DNA of 64,000 nucleotides, from assembly GCA_038042195.1 (NCBI GenBank), contig JBBTET010000017.1, forward strand, positions 4,757-68,756. Reading direction: 5' to 3'. A model generated the notes under the pieces. The model did no database searches. It was not told the origin of the DNA and was given only the letters and a program-made list of their open reading frames with translations. The DNA comes from JACRIM01 sp038042195 (GTDB lineage Bacteria > Planctomycetota > Phycisphaerae > UBA1845 > UTPLA1). Of this stretch, positions 16,589 through 26,229 are shown piece by piece. Each line of letters begins with the position of its first letter. Positions within the stretch are counted from its first letter, which is position 1. The position numbers and the translations under genes were made by a program.

Positions 16589-16736
16589 GGTCGAGCCTCG
16601 GGCAAGCGAAAGGGCGAGGGTCGCAAATCCAACGTCATCATACCATATCATCTGCAATGGAATCCAGTGAATACTTGATAAACGACTCAATGAAATGGGG
16701 CGGCGGCGTTTCAGGCGCCAAATCGCGTCGGGGGTT

Positions 16737-17744
16737 TCAGAAATGTAGCTCGACCACGTTTTTATCCGTCAACACGTGCGTCGCATGGACCTGCTGCCCA
16801 TCATGCACCGTGCCGCCCCAGATACGGGCCGTGCTCAGCTTCTCCGCCAACTCCCGATGCACCAGATGCGCCATGTCATGCACCGTCGCCCCCACGGGCA
16901 GAATAAACGGCGACTCCTTGTCGGCCGGCTTCCCCGGCTTCTTCGCGTAGATACGAATCACATTCAGCAACTCAAACGCCGCCCCCATCATCATCGGCAA
17001 CCCATCGCCCGTCATCGCCGACACCGGGATCATCCGCAAATCACCCCCGACCAACTCCTTGAAGCCGTCAAAGTTGTCCATCGCGCTCGGCGTGTCACTC
17101 TTGTTCGCCGCGACCAGCACGCGCTTCGGAATCGCGGCCTCCTCATCCTCGTCAAACTCCAACACCGGCGCGGAGACGGCCCGCAACGAATGGTCCGCCA
17201 GCAACTTTACACACTGCTCGTACTGCTCAATCAGCTCAATCGCCGCGAGATCAACCACCATCAGCACGACATCCGCCGACCGAAACGCATTCATCATCCC
17301 CGGCTGCGCATGCCCATCCATCACTGGCGGCATATCCACAAGCTGAATCGGCACATCCTCATGCCGCGCCATACCCGGCACGGCCGCGTGCGTGCTGAAC
17401 GGGAACTCGGCAATCTCCACCTTCGCCTGCGTGAGCGCCCCGACGATGGAACTCTTGCCCACATTCGGCGCGCCCAGCAACACAATCTGCCCCGCGCCCT
17501 GCCGTGGAATGCTGAACAGATCGCCGGGTCCATGACCGCCGCTCTTGGCCGCCTGACTTTTCACCATCGTCTCGCGAGCGTTCTTGAGCTTCTCCTTGAG
17601 CTGCGCCTGCAACTTCTCGCTCGCCTTGTGCTTCGGCACCAGCCGCAGCATCTCCTCCAGCGCCGCAACCTTCTCGGCCGGCGACTGCGCCGAGCGATAC
17701 CGCTCCTCGGCCTTGACGTACATGGGTGTTGCATTGACGGCCAT
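16737..17744 (-). CDS. DRG/Obg-like GTPase with C-terminal TGS domain
   Basis: 335 residues from the ATG at 17744. Residues ~5-80 form a charged helical region (KAEERYRSAQSPAEKVAALEEML...KLQAQLKEKLKNARE). The G domain has G1 GAPNVGKSS, an altered G3 VDMPP (DxPG in relatives), G4 NKSD and G5 SAM. The C-terminal ~75 residues are a TGS domain (FILPVGATVHDMAHLVHREL...TDKNVVELHF). The overall plan resembles the DRG group better known from archaea and eukaryotes, which act on ribosomes. It is divergent from radA across a 50-base gap. Confidence 0.82.
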   Translation of the reverse strand: MAVNATPMYVKAEERYRSAQSPAEKVAALEEMLRLVPKHKASEKLQAQLKEKLKNARETMVKSQAAKSGGHGPGDLFSIPRQGAGQIVLLGAPNVGKSSIVGALTQAKVEIAEFPFSTHAAVPGMARHEDVPIQLVDMPPVMDGHAQPGMMNAFRSADVVLMVVDLAAIELIEQYEQCVKLLADHSLRAVSAPVLEFDEDEEAAIPKRVLVAANKSDTPSAMDNFDGFKELVGGDLRMIPVSAMTGDGLPMMMGAAFELLNVIRIYAKKPGKPADKESPFILPVGATVHDMAHLVHRELAEKLSTARIWGGTVHDGQQVHATHVLTDKNVVELHF

Positions 17745-17770
17745 TAGTGCCCCTCGGTTTGGGAATGCAA

Positions 17771-17776
17771 TATGAT
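17771..17776 (+). promoter_or_regulatory. Possible -10 box for radA
   Basis: TATGAT lies 18 bases before the radA ATG, so any transcript would have a very short leader. The -35 region is poor. The 50-base divergent gap must also hold the GTPase promoter. Confidence 0.35.
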
Positions 17777-17794
17777 ACATGCACGACGAATCTC

Positions 17795-19228
17795 ATGGCC
17801 AAAAAACACTCCCAATTCATCTGCTCCAACTGCGGCCGCGCCCAAGCCCGCTGGATGGGCAAGTGCCCCGACTGCGACGAGTGGAACAGCCTCGTCGAGC
17901 AGACCATCACCGACACCGGTGAAGACCTGCATCGCCCCATTCTCACCGGCTCCGATCAACCCGTCGCCGCCCCGCTCGACGACATCAACCCCGCCTCCAC
18001 CCGACGTTACCCCACCGGCATCGGCGAGTTCGACCGTGTCCTCGGCGGCGGCATCGTCCCCGGCTCCGCCATCCTCATCGGCGGCGACCCCGGCATCGGC
18101 AAGTCCACGCTCCTCCTCCAAGTCGGCCACGCACTCGCCATGTCCGGCCGCAAGACCATCTACATCAGCAGCGAAGAATCCCTCGGCCAGATCCGCCTCC
18201 GCGCCGACCGCCTGCACCTGACCCAGCCGATGAACGCCGACGCGAAACCTTCGGTTTCTAATACCAAAGCCCCTCCCATGCTCGCCTCCGCCACGGCCAA
18301 CCTCGACATCATCGCCAACCTCCTCGAAAAGGAACGCCCCGAAGTCGTCATGATCGACTCCATCCAAATGGTCTACCGCCCCGACATGACCGCCGCCCCC
18401 GGTTCGGCGACGCAACTCCGCGACGCCGCCGCCCGACTCATCTGGCTCGCCAAGCAACTGAACTTCTCCCTCCTGCTCGTCGGCCACGTCACCAAAGACG
18501 GCGCAATCGCCGGCCCCAAGATTCTCGAACACCTCGTAGACTGCGTCGCCTATTTCGAGGGCGACCGCTACCACGCACATCGCATCATCCGCGCCATCAA
18601 AAATCGCTACGGCTCCACCGACGAACTCGGCATCTTTGAAATCACCGACGCCGGCCTCATCCCCGTCGCCGATCCGTCGCGCCTCTTCCTGCAAGAACAA
18701 CGCGAACCTCGCCCCGGCTCCGTCATCCTCGCCGCCTGCGAAGGCACGCGCACCCTTCTCGTCGAAGTCCAGGCCCTCTGCGCCCAATCCGTCTTCGGCG
18801 CGGCCAAGCGAAAGGCCACCGGCGTCGACTCCGGCCGTGTCGCCATGATCCTCGCGGTGATTGAGAAGCATGCCGATTGCGTCGTCGGTGATCAGGATGT
18901 CTTCGTCAATGTCGTCGGTGGCGTCCGTGTCCAAGAGCCGGCGGCGGACCTGGCCATCGCGCTCGCCGTGATCTCGGCCATGACCAATCGCGTCATGCCC
19001 GTCGGTGCCGTGGTCTGCGGCGAACTGGGCCTCGGGGCCGAGCTTCGCCCCGTGCATCACCAACGCCAGCGAATCGCCGAGGCCGGTCGCGTCGGCTTCA
19101 AGCAGTTCATCCTGCCAAAGGCCGTCGCGGATCGCGAGTCGAAGGCCGCGCCGCCCAAAAAGACAGAGAATGGCATACAGTTGATCGCCTGTGGAACCCT
19201 CTCCGATGCACGACGCGCCCTCGCCTAA
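17795..19228 (+). CDS. radA: DNA repair protein RadA/Sms
   Basis: 477 residues. The N terminus has the C4 zinc finger (CSNCG...CPDC), then the RecA-like ATPase with Walker A GGDPGIGKST and Walker B VVMIDSIQ, the RadA-specific KNRYG motif (usual form KNRFG), and a Lon-protease-like C-terminal domain (VDSGRVAMILAVIEKHADC...GELGLGAELRPV). RadA drives branch migration in recombination. An extra segment of about 15 residues (DAKPSVSNTKAPPML) sits before the Walker B strand, and its DNA contains a small palindrome at 18244-18258. The end overlaps the next gene by 23 bases. Confidence 0.95.
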   Translation: MAKKHSQFICSNCGRAQARWMGKCPDCDEWNSLVEQTITDTGEDLHRPILTGSDQPVAAPLDDINPASTRRYPTGIGEFDRVLGGGIVPGSAILIGGDPGIGKSTLLLQVGHALAMSGRKTIYISSEESLGQIRLRADRLHLTQPMNADAKPSVSNTKAPPMLASATANLDIIANLLEKERPEVVMIDSIQMVYRPDMTAAPGSATQLRDAAARLIWLAKQLNFSLLLVGHVTKDGAIAGPKILEHLVDCVAYFEGDRYHAHRIIRAIKNRYGSTDELGIFEITDAGLIPVADPSRLFLQEQREPRPGSVILAACEGTRTLLVEVQALCAQSVFGAAKRKATGVDSGRVAMILAVIEKHADCVVGDQDVFVNVVGGVRVQEPAADLAIALAVISAMTNRVMPVGAVVCGELGLGAELRPVHHQRQRIAEAGRVGFKQFILPKAVADRESKAAPPKKTENGIQLIACGTLSDARRALA

Positions 19229-22121
19229 CATTGCGAACCCCGCCCCAATCCCGCAGGCGCCCCTCGGCTTTCTCAACGATGAGTCCCCCGCCGCCCGCGC
19301 GTTCTCAACGGCAATGGTCATCGTCGCAGCAATCGCCCTACTGGCGAACTGCCTGCTCACGTCGCCCTCGGAGTTCAGCGAGGCCCACAAGAACGATCAA
19401 TCACTCTTGAAGCCCGTCGTTGATGCACTTGGGCTACATGGCAAATTCCCCACCGCCCGCGGAATCGAAATCCGCAACCTCGCCTTCTACGTCGGCGCGG
19501 CCTGCATCGCGCTCCTCGCGGGCCTGCGAATGATCATCGCCGCGCGCACGCCGCGACTCACCATCGACGACCTGCTCGACCTCAAGGCCCGCGCCGCCAG
19601 CCCCTACTTTTGGTGGCTGTTGCTCCTGCTCGTCAGCTTCCTCAGTTCAACCTACTCGCATGCCCCCGACATGTGTCGCGGCCAGATGTTCATCCGCTTC
19701 CTGCATACCGCCTGGCTCTGGCCGCTCGCCGCAATGCTCCGCATTCGCCACGCCCGAACCCTCGCGGCCTCCTTGCTCATCGCTCTCACGCTCACCGCCA
19801 CCCTCGCCCTGTGGTACTACCTCGTGCGCATGGCCCCCAACGGCCCCGGCCAACGACTCAGCTACCCGCTCGGCAACGAACTCTGGCTCGGCGCGTGCCT
19901 CCTGCCAGGCACTTTCATCGCCATTGGTCTCATGCTTGGAAGGAAACGAGAAACTTGCGAGCCTGACGCGCCGTTGCCCAGCGCGACCTCAAGCCTCAAG
20001 TCTCAAGCCTTTTGCCTCCTCGCACTCCTCCTCATCACCACCGCCCTCTACCTCACCCGCGCCCGCTCCGCGCAGCTCGGCCTCATCGCCGGCATGATTG
20101 CGCTGGCCTGCTTTCTCTCCGGCCGACTCGTTCGACGCCTGCTATTGCTCGGCACCATCCTCGCAGCGCTCGCGGGAAGTCTCTGGCTGAATCGCGCGTT
20201 GCAAACCGACGCCACCGCATCGCGCACCGCCTCCATCCGCAGCCGCGTCCTCTACGAATGGCCCTATGCCATCCACCTCTTCTCCCAAAAGCCAATCGCC
20301 GGCAACGGCGACGGCGCCTATGCCATGCTCGCCGGGCAACTCGCCCGCGACGATCAACTCGACGACCCCAGCATCCTTCGCTTCGACGGCTGGAGTTGGA
20401 CCGGACATGCCCACAACGAAATCCTCGAGCTACTCAGCGACCTCGGCCTCGTCGGGGCCATCGCCTATCTTGTCGCACTTATCATCACACTCGCTCGCAC
20501 CGTGCAATTCTGCGACCGCACAATGTCCGCCCGCGACCGCTACCTCGCCGCCGCGCTCGGCGCAGCCCTCGTGGCCGGCGTGATCGACCAATGCGCCAAC
20601 CCCGCCATCCGAGAACCCGGCCTGCCGCCGATCTTCCTCACCGTCTGGGCCGCGCTGTGGGCCATCTCGCGGACGTGCGTGCTGCCGCCGCGCGTCGCCG
20701 AGCCGGACCAGAGTCTTGGTGTCAACATGGTGCGATTGGGCGGCCTCTTCGTGATCGCCGCCGCGCTCACGCTCGGCTACCGTGGCGTTCAAGATTGGCG
20801 CGGGGCGCGAGAACGATTTCTGGCATGGCGAAGCCTTGAGAAGCAAGAATATGCCCCGGCCGCACTGCACGCCGATCGTGCCGCCGATGGGCTGCTCGAT
20901 CCGTTTCAACGCGCCCAAGCCCGCATGATCTCCGCCTGGGCGCAAAATCTGATCTTCGACGACGCCCTTCGCACGTCTGCCGGCCCGCCGACCGAATCAC
21001 AAATGGCTGCATCGACAGAGGCCCTCGTCAGTGTCGTGCAACTGGCCAACGATGCACCCAGATTCCTTCGCGTCAGCCGCCTCGCCGCCGAGTTGTATCT
21101 CAATCGCGCCCGCGCCTTCCAACGACTCGGCGACAAGGAAGCGGAACGCGACGCACAAATCAAGATGCTCAGCGCCCTCGTGCAAAATCAGAAAGACGAC
21201 CCCTTCCTGGTCGACCGCGTGCAGGCCCTGTGGAAAGTCCACACATCCGCCGGCGCAATGGAACGATTGCTCTGGCTGCGATGCCTGCTCCGTGGCGGTG
21301 AGTTCGGCGACGACTTCGTCGAACTCTTCCGCCAGCTCCCCGCGATGAACGACCTCAAGCAAGCCCTCAACGATCTCTACAACCTGGCTCAACAAGACGC
21401 GAAACTCCCTTCGGAAAAGTGGCGCGACAAACTCTCGCCCGAAACACTGCGCGCCGCCGCCCTGGCGAAAGCACTTTCCGGAAAACCAGAAGAGGCCCTC
21501 CCCATCGTCACGCAGGCCGTCGAGATGTATCGCGCCACAGGTGCCCGACTCTTCGCCGCCCACGCCGCCGCGATCCACGAAGGCGTGCGCTATCGCCTGT
21601 CGGTCGACCCGCTCGCCAATCCTGACGCCTGCCTGGCGCAACTGGCCGAAGCCGACCGCGTCAATGGTGGCACTGCCGACGCAAACACACCGCTCCACGC
21701 TCCGCTCGGCGACACTCGATTGCTCATCCTCATCGCCGCCGGTCGAGATGCCGACATATCGCCCCAACTGAAACGCCTAAACATTGGGGACGACCGCGCA
21801 AATGAACGAATCGCGATTGCCTACACCGATCTGGCAACGCGATGCCTTGCTGCTCCCACCCGCACAACAGACGCCCTGCAATTCGCCCGACGCGCTGTCG
21901 ACAGGACGCCAACCCACCCCCGCGCCCTCGCCACATACACCCACGCCGCACTAGCCAACAACGACAGCGACACCGCGCTGCTAGCAGCCAACAGACTCAT
22001 TGAGACCACTCCTCCCGATACGTCGTCATCAATCCTGCGTAGTCTGCGCATCCGATTCCACGCCAGCGGCCTCTGGGCCGCGCTCGGCCCCAAAGCGCCC
22101 GCAACCCAGCCTGCTAATTGA
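19206..22121 (+). CDS. O-antigen ligase/polymerase-like membrane protein with TPR tail
   Basis: 971 residues from the ATG at 19206 (a GTG at 19191 is the alternative). About twelve hydrophobic segments fill residues ~35-510. The central Wzy_C-type region contains LTRARSAQLGLIAGMIAL, IAGNGDGAYAML and WTGHAHNEILELLSDLGLVGAIAYL; the H-N-E loop near the last helices is typical of WaaL/Wzy ligases. The C-terminal ~430 residues are helical TPR-like repeats ending in ALQFARRAVDRTPTHPRALATYTHAAL. The role is joining or polymerising surface polysaccharide. A repeat-like stretch (LKSQAF, 19990-20013) is read in frame. Confidence 0.8.
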   Translation: MHDAPSPNIANPAPIPQAPLGFLNDESPAARAFSTAMVIVAAIALLANCLLTSPSEFSEAHKNDQSLLKPVVDALGLHGKFPTARGIEIRNLAFYVGAACIALLAGLRMIIAARTPRLTIDDLLDLKARAASPYFWWLLLLLVSFLSSTYSHAPDMCRGQMFIRFLHTAWLWPLAAMLRIRHARTLAASLLIALTLTATLALWYYLVRMAPNGPGQRLSYPLGNELWLGACLLPGTFIAIGLMLGRKRETCEPDAPLPSATSSLKSQAFCLLALLLITTALYLTRARSAQLGLIAGMIALACFLSGRLVRRLLLLGTILAALAGSLWLNRALQTDATASRTASIRSRVLYEWPYAIHLFSQKPIAGNGDGAYAMLAGQLARDDQLDDPSILRFDGWSWTGHAHNEILELLSDLGLVGAIAYLVALIITLARTVQFCDRTMSARDRYLAAALGAALVAGVIDQCANPAIREPGLPPIFLTVWAALWAISRTCVLPPRVAEPDQSLGVNMVRLGGLFVIAAALTLGYRGVQDWRGARERFLAWRSLEKQEYAPAALHADRAADGLLDPFQRAQARMISAWAQNLIFDDALRTSAGPPTESQMAASTEALVSVVQLANDAPRFLRVSRLAAELYLNRARAFQRLGDKEAERDAQIKMLSALVQNQKDDPFLVDRVQALWKVHTSAGAMERLLWLRCLLRGGEFGDDFVELFRQLPAMNDLKQALNDLYNLAQQDAKLPSEKWRDKLSPETLRAAALAKALSGKPEEALPIVTQAVEMYRATGARLFAAHAAAIHEGVRYRLSVDPLANPDACLAQLAEADRVNGGTADANTPLHAPLGDTRLLILIAAGRDADISPQLKRLNIGDDRANERIAIAYTDLATRCLAAPTRTTDALQFARRAVDRTPTHPRALATYTHAALANNDSDTALLAANRLIETTPPDTSSSILRSLRIRFHASGLWAALGPKAPATQPAN

Positions 22122-22123
22122 CA
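22118..22123 (+). promoter_or_regulatory. Candidate -35 box upstream of guaB
   Basis: A perfect TTGACA starts inside the stop region of the preceding gene. A TACTCG at 22140-22145 (16-base spacer) is the closest -10 candidate but is weak. The guaB ATG at 22235 would have a leader of about 85 bases. Confidence 0.35.
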
Positions 22124-22234
22124 ACTCCAAATTGGCTATTACTCGCTACCCTTCTTTACACAGCCCCGCTTGTCCCAAATCGCCCTTCGACTAGAATGCC
22201 CCCATAAACCCATTTCGCCACACGGGGTGCCGCC

Positions 22235-23749
22235 ATGCCGAACACCAAAATCATCGGCGACGCTATTACCTTCGACGACGTCCTTCTCGTGCCCGCGCGC
22301 AGCGCCGTCGTCCCGCGCGACACCGACGTCCGCACGCACCTGACGCGCAACATCATCATCAACATCCCCCTCGTCTCCGCCCCCATGGACACCGTCACCG
22401 AGGCCAGCCTCGCCATCGCTCTCGCCCAAGAAGGCGGCATGGGCATCATTCACAAGAATCTCTCCATCGAAGCTCAATGCCGCGAAGTCGAAAAGGTCAA
22501 GCGCAGCGCCAACGGCGTCATCCTCGACCCCGTCTCGCTCCGCCCCACCGACACCGTCGACCGCGCCGCCGAGCTGATGCGCCTGCACAACATCTCCGGT
22601 GTCCCCATCACCACCGACGACGGCAAGATCGTCGGCATCCTCACCCGCCGCGACATGAAGTTCATGGAACACGCGCCGAGCGACGCGCCGCAGCCCGGCG
22701 CTCCACGACACTCCACCTTGCTCGTCGAAGCCGTCATGACGAAGGACAACCTCGTCACCGCCCCTCCCAACACCTCCCTCGACGAGGCCGACAAGATTCT
22801 CCAACGCCACAAGGTCGAGAAGCTCCTCCTCGTCGACGACCAGCGCCGCCTCGTCGGCATGATCACCATCAAAGATATTGACAAGAACCGCCAGTTCCCG
22901 AACTCCTGCCGCGATCAGCGAGGTCGCCTCCGCGTCGGCGCCGCCGTCGGTGTCAATGAGTTCGATCGCGTCGACGCCCTCATTCAGGCCGGCGCCGATG
23001 TCATCTCCGTCGACAGCGCCCACGGCCACAGCGAAAACGTTATCCAGACCGTCCGCGAAATCCGCAAACGCCACACCATCGACATCATCGCCGGCAACAT
23101 CGCCACCGCCGAAGCCGCCATCGACCTCATCGAGGCCGGCGCGGATGCCCTCAAAGTCGGCATCGGCCCCGGCTCCATCTGCACCACCCGCATCGTCTCC
23201 GGCGTCGGCGTCCCCCAGATCACCGCCATCATGAACGTCATCGCCGTCGCCAACGACGCCGGCATCCCCGTGATCGCCGACGGTGGAATCCGTTTCTCCG
23301 GAGATATCACCAAGGCCCTCGCCGCCGGGGCGCATTGCGTCATGATTGGTTCGCTCTTCGCGGGCTTGGACGAGTCGCCCGGCAGCCTCGTCTTCTGGAA
23401 AGGCCGCCGTTTCAAGGAATATCGCGGCATGGGGTCGCTCGGGGCAATGGTGGCCGGCAGTTCCGACCGATACAGTCAAGGCGACACGCATCAGCGGGAC
23501 AAGCTCGTCCCCGAAGGCGTGGAGGGCCGAGTGCCCTATCGCGGCAAGCTCGCCGAGTTGACGTTCCAACTCGTCGGCGGCCTCCGAGCCGGGATGGGCT
23601 ACTGCGGCACGCCGAGCATCGAGGCCCTCCGCATGGACGCGCGATTTATGCGCGTCAGCGGCGCGGGCATGACGGAAAGCCACCCGCACAATCTAGTCAT
23701 TACAGAGGAAGCTCCAAACTATGCTGTCGAACACATGGTCGAAATCTAA
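22235..23749 (+). CDS. guaB: Inosine-5'-monophosphate dehydrogenase
   Basis: 504 residues. It oxidises IMP to XMP, the first committed step of GMP synthesis. The (beta/alpha)8 barrel is interrupted after ~residue 90 by two CBS domains (VILDPVSLRPTDTVDRAAELM and VMTKDNLVTAPPNTSLDEADKIL). Catalytic features are the cysteine loop GIGPGSICTTRIVSGVG, the phosphate site IADGGIRFSGDI and the flap YRGMGSLGAM. It is full length with no odd residues. The 3' end overlaps the downstream lipoprotein gene by 29 bases. Confidence 0.97.
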   Translation: MPNTKIIGDAITFDDVLLVPARSAVVPRDTDVRTHLTRNIIINIPLVSAPMDTVTEASLAIALAQEGGMGIIHKNLSIEAQCREVEKVKRSANGVILDPVSLRPTDTVDRAAELMRLHNISGVPITTDDGKIVGILTRRDMKFMEHAPSDAPQPGAPRHSTLLVEAVMTKDNLVTAPPNTSLDEADKILQRHKVEKLLLVDDQRRLVGMITIKDIDKNRQFPNSCRDQRGRLRVGAAVGVNEFDRVDALIQAGADVISVDSAHGHSENVIQTVREIRKRHTIDIIAGNIATAEAAIDLIEAGADALKVGIGPGSICTTRIVSGVGVPQITAIMNVIAVANDAGIPVIADGGIRFSGDITKALAAGAHCVMIGSLFAGLDESPGSLVFWKGRRFKEYRGMGSLGAMVAGSSDRYSQGDTHQRDKLVPEGVEGRVPYRGKLAELTFQLVGGLRAGMGYCGTPSIEALRMDARFMRVSGAGMTESHPHNLVITEEAPNYAVEHMVEI

Positions 23750-24350
23750 CGCTGGTCGCGCATTGCTCGGTGTCATTTGTCTCGTGTCCGTCGCCTGCGG
23801 CCTCGGCTGCTCGCACGTCAACGACCCCTGGCGAGACTCCAGCACCGCCATCAACACCGACATGAGCACCCCCAGCGCAACGACCTACGCCAAAGGCGAC
23901 CGCGCCGAGTTCCGCACCCGCCACGGCCGCACCTGGCAATCCGCCGGCGTCGCCTACCATAACGGCGCGGTATCGCACTGGCCGCTCTGGTTCGAGGACC
24001 CATTTGAAGATCGCGGCAACACCGATGTCCCCATGACCAACCCCGACACCGAACGCGACCTGCCCGACAACACATTCGCCATGAATTGGGTCGACTACCT
24101 GCACATGGCCTACGGCCCCGGCCGCGAACTGCTCAACGTCGCCGCCTGGCCCGTCAGCGCCGTCGTCGAATACCCCGGCATGTTGAAGGAAAGTAATGGT
24201 CGCATCGACAAAAACATTCTGGGATACGACCACGACGCCAAACACAGCGACTCCGTCAGCCGCGAACCCCCCGACGTCGCCATGCTCGCCCCGCCCTATG
24301 CGCATCCCGAAGGCACAGCGTCCGAAAAACCAGCCGACCCGGGACAGTAG
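23721..24350 (+). CDS. Putative lipoprotein of unknown function
   Basis: 209 residues with a basic start, hydrophobic core and lipobox near residue 30 (VACGLGCSH). The mature part is hydrophilic and aromatic, with WQSAGVAYHNGAVSHWPLWFEDPFEDRG and FAMNWVDYLHMAYGPGRELLNVAAWPVSAVVEYPGML. I do not recognise a family. The start lies inside guaB in another frame, so expression may depend on coupled translation. It is probably anchored in the outer or inner membrane facing the periplasm. Confidence 0.65.
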   Translation: MLSNTWSKSNAGRALLGVICLVSVACGLGCSHVNDPWRDSSTAINTDMSTPSATTYAKGDRAEFRTRHGRTWQSAGVAYHNGAVSHWPLWFEDPFEDRGNTDVPMTNPDTERDLPDNTFAMNWVDYLHMAYGPGRELLNVAAWPVSAVVEYPGMLKESNGRIDKNILGYDHDAKHSDSVSREPPDVAMLAPPYAHPEGTASEKPADPGQ

Positions 24351-24424
24351 GCCTGCGTGTATTATCAATATATTGTGATGCGCGGGTGGGCCGACTTACT
24401 GCGCCTGCGTCAAGCCGATCCCAC

Positions 24425-24453
24425 GCGACATTCACAAGGTTGCCTGTTAAAAT
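24425..24453 (+). promoter_or_regulatory. Candidate sigma-70 promoter for the FHA-GspE gene
   Basis: GCGACA (four of six) at 24425-24430 and TAAAAT (five of six) at 24448-24453 are separated by exactly 17 bases. The ATG at 24511 follows 57 bases later. Confidence 0.45.
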
Positions 24454-24510
24454 AGACGCAGCCTTCCGAGTGTGCGCACACCGCCACCGGCCCTCCGACT
24501 GGGCGACGCC

Positions 24511-26229
24511 ATGGCCAAACTCGAAATCCGAACGCAAGGACAAGTCCGCACCGTGGACTTCAACGGCCCGCGACTCTCCATCGGCCGACTCGAAGGCAAC
24601 GACTTCGTACTCGCCGACCCCGCCGCCTCCCGAAAGCACTGTGTCGTTGAAAAGACACCGACCGGCTACAAACTCATCGACCTCGGCAGCCACAACGGCA
24701 CCTGGCTCGGCGAAAACAAAGTCGTCGAGGCCGTGCTCGGCCCGAGCGAATCCTTCCGAATCGGCGCAACCTTCCTCCGCGTCCTCTCCGACAAGGCCGC
24801 CCCAACAATTGACGAAGCCCCGCCCATCGCGGAACTTATCGAAGACGAGTTCGAGAAGGACGAAGAGCTTCCCCTGAGCCAGCCCGATCGCTCCGTCGTC
24901 GCCACCTCCATCGCCGTCCGCGCCATGGTCGCCGGGCCGCTCTCCAAACAGCTCGCCCCGTTGATGGAGGCCTGCGTCAGCGTGCCGCCCGCCGAAGGCG
25001 CGCCGGGCGTGGCACGAGACATCCGCCTGCTCAACCGCAAGGGCGTGGCCGTCAAAGTGGACGACGTCAAAACCGCCGGCGGTGAAGCGGCCCTTGCCCT
25101 GCGCCAACTCCTCTTCGCCGCCTTTCGCACTCGCGCCACCGACCTCCATATCGAACCAAAGGCTGAGTTGTTTACGCTTCGATTCCGCGTCGACGGCATC
25201 ATGCACTCCGTCGGCGAAATCACCGCCAAGATGGGCGTCGCCATCCTCAACATCATCAAGATTCTCTGCGAACAGGACATCGCCAAGCGAAACATCGTGC
25301 AGGAAGGCAGCTTCGCCGTGGAGCTACCCACCCGCCGCGTCGACTTCCGCATCAACCTCACCCCCACCATGCACGGCCAGAAGCTGGCCCTGCGCTTTCT
25401 CGACAAAGGCGCGGTCCCGCCCCACTTTGAAAACCTCGGCATGGACCTCGACACGGTCACCGAATTGCAACGAATCTGTGAAAAAGACGCCGGCATGATC
25501 ATCCTCGCCGGCCCCACCGGCAGCGGAAAGACCACCACGCTCTACACCGCCCTGCAAAGCATCGACGCCACCCGGCGAAACATCATCACTATCGAAGACC
25601 CCGTCGAATACGAACTCTACAACACTACGCAAATCTCCATCGACCCCGTCCACAACCTCACCTTCGCCTCCGTCCTCTCCTCCGTCCTCCGACAAGACCC
25701 CGACGTCATCCTCGTCGGCGAAATCCGCGATCAGGAAACCGCCAAGCTCGCCATGCAGGCCGCCACCACCGGCCACCTCGTCCTCACCACCATCCACGCC
25801 CGTGACACCATCGGCACGGTCTTCCGCCTGCTCGACCTCGGCGTCGAACCGTTCCTCATCGCCAATGCCATCACCATGTGCATCTCGCAGCGACTGGTGA
25901 GAACCCTCTGCCCTTCCTGCCGACGAGCCTACCGGCCCGACGCCAAACTCATTCGCGAGTTCAACCTGGAATCACGCTCCCACGGCCAATTCTACGAGGC
26001 CGCCGGTTGTAAAAAGTGCATGGCGACCGGCTTCCGGGGGCGCATCGCGCTGTATGAAACGCTCGTGTTCAGCCAACAGGTCCGCGACGTCATCCTCACC
26101 AACCCGACCATCTCCGAAATCCGCAAGGCCGCCGGCGAATGGATGTTCAACACCCTCCAGGCCGCCGGCATCCGAAAGGTCATCGAAGGGGCCACCACCA
26201 TCGAAGAAGTGCGAAAGGTGACAGGTTAA
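24511..26229 (+). CDS. GspE/PilB-type secretion ATPase with N-terminal FHA domain
   Basis: 572 residues. Residues ~1-95 are an FHA domain (SIGRLEGNDFVL, ASRKHCVVE, DLGSHNGTWLGENKV), which binds phosphothreonine. After a linker comes the hexameric type II secretion/type IV pilus ATPase: DLHIEPKAE, Walker A GPTGSGKTTTLY with K340, the Asp box IEDPVEY, Walker B PDVILVGEIRDQETA, the His box TTGHLVLTTIHARD, and a C-terminal zinc-binding domain (CPSCRR, CKKC). All catalytic motifs look intact. It should power assembly of a pseudopilus- or pilus-like fibre, possibly gated by phosphorylation through the FHA domain. The ATG at 24511 lacks a clear ribosome site. Confidence 0.92.
   Translation: MAKLEIRTQGQVRTVDFNGPRLSIGRLEGNDFVLADPAASRKHCVVEKTPTGYKLIDLGSHNGTWLGENKVVEAVLGPSESFRIGATFLRVLSDKAAPTIDEAPPIAELIEDEFEKDEELPLSQPDRSVVATSIAVRAMVAGPLSKQLAPLMEACVSVPPAEGAPGVARDIRLLNRKGVAVKVDDVKTAGGEAALALRQLLFAAFRTRATDLHIEPKAELFTLRFRVDGIMHSVGEITAKMGVAILNIIKILCEQDIAKRNIVQEGSFAVELPTRRVDFRINLTPTMHGQKLALRFLDKGAVPPHFENLGMDLDTVTELQRICEKDAGMIILAGPTGSGKTTTLYTALQSIDATRRNIITIEDPVEYELYNTTQISIDPVHNLTFASVLSSVLRQDPDVILVGEIRDQETAKLAMQAATTGHLVLTTIHARDTIGTVFRLLDLGVEPFLIANAITMCISQRLVRTLCPSCRRAYRPDAKLIREFNLESRSHGQFYEAAGCKKCMATGFRGRIALYETLVFSQQVRDVILTNPTISEIRKAAGEWMFNTLQAAGIRKVIEGATTIEEVRKVTG

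Noticed and set aside
17744..19390. 548-codon minus-strand frame opposite radA
   Set aside because: radA is certain on the plus strand with all motifs. The antisense translation has no recognisable domain and strongly biased composition.
22139..23689. 516-codon minus-strand frame opposite guaB
   Set aside because: guaB is unambiguous. The antisense product is Asp/Gly/Val-rich without motifs.
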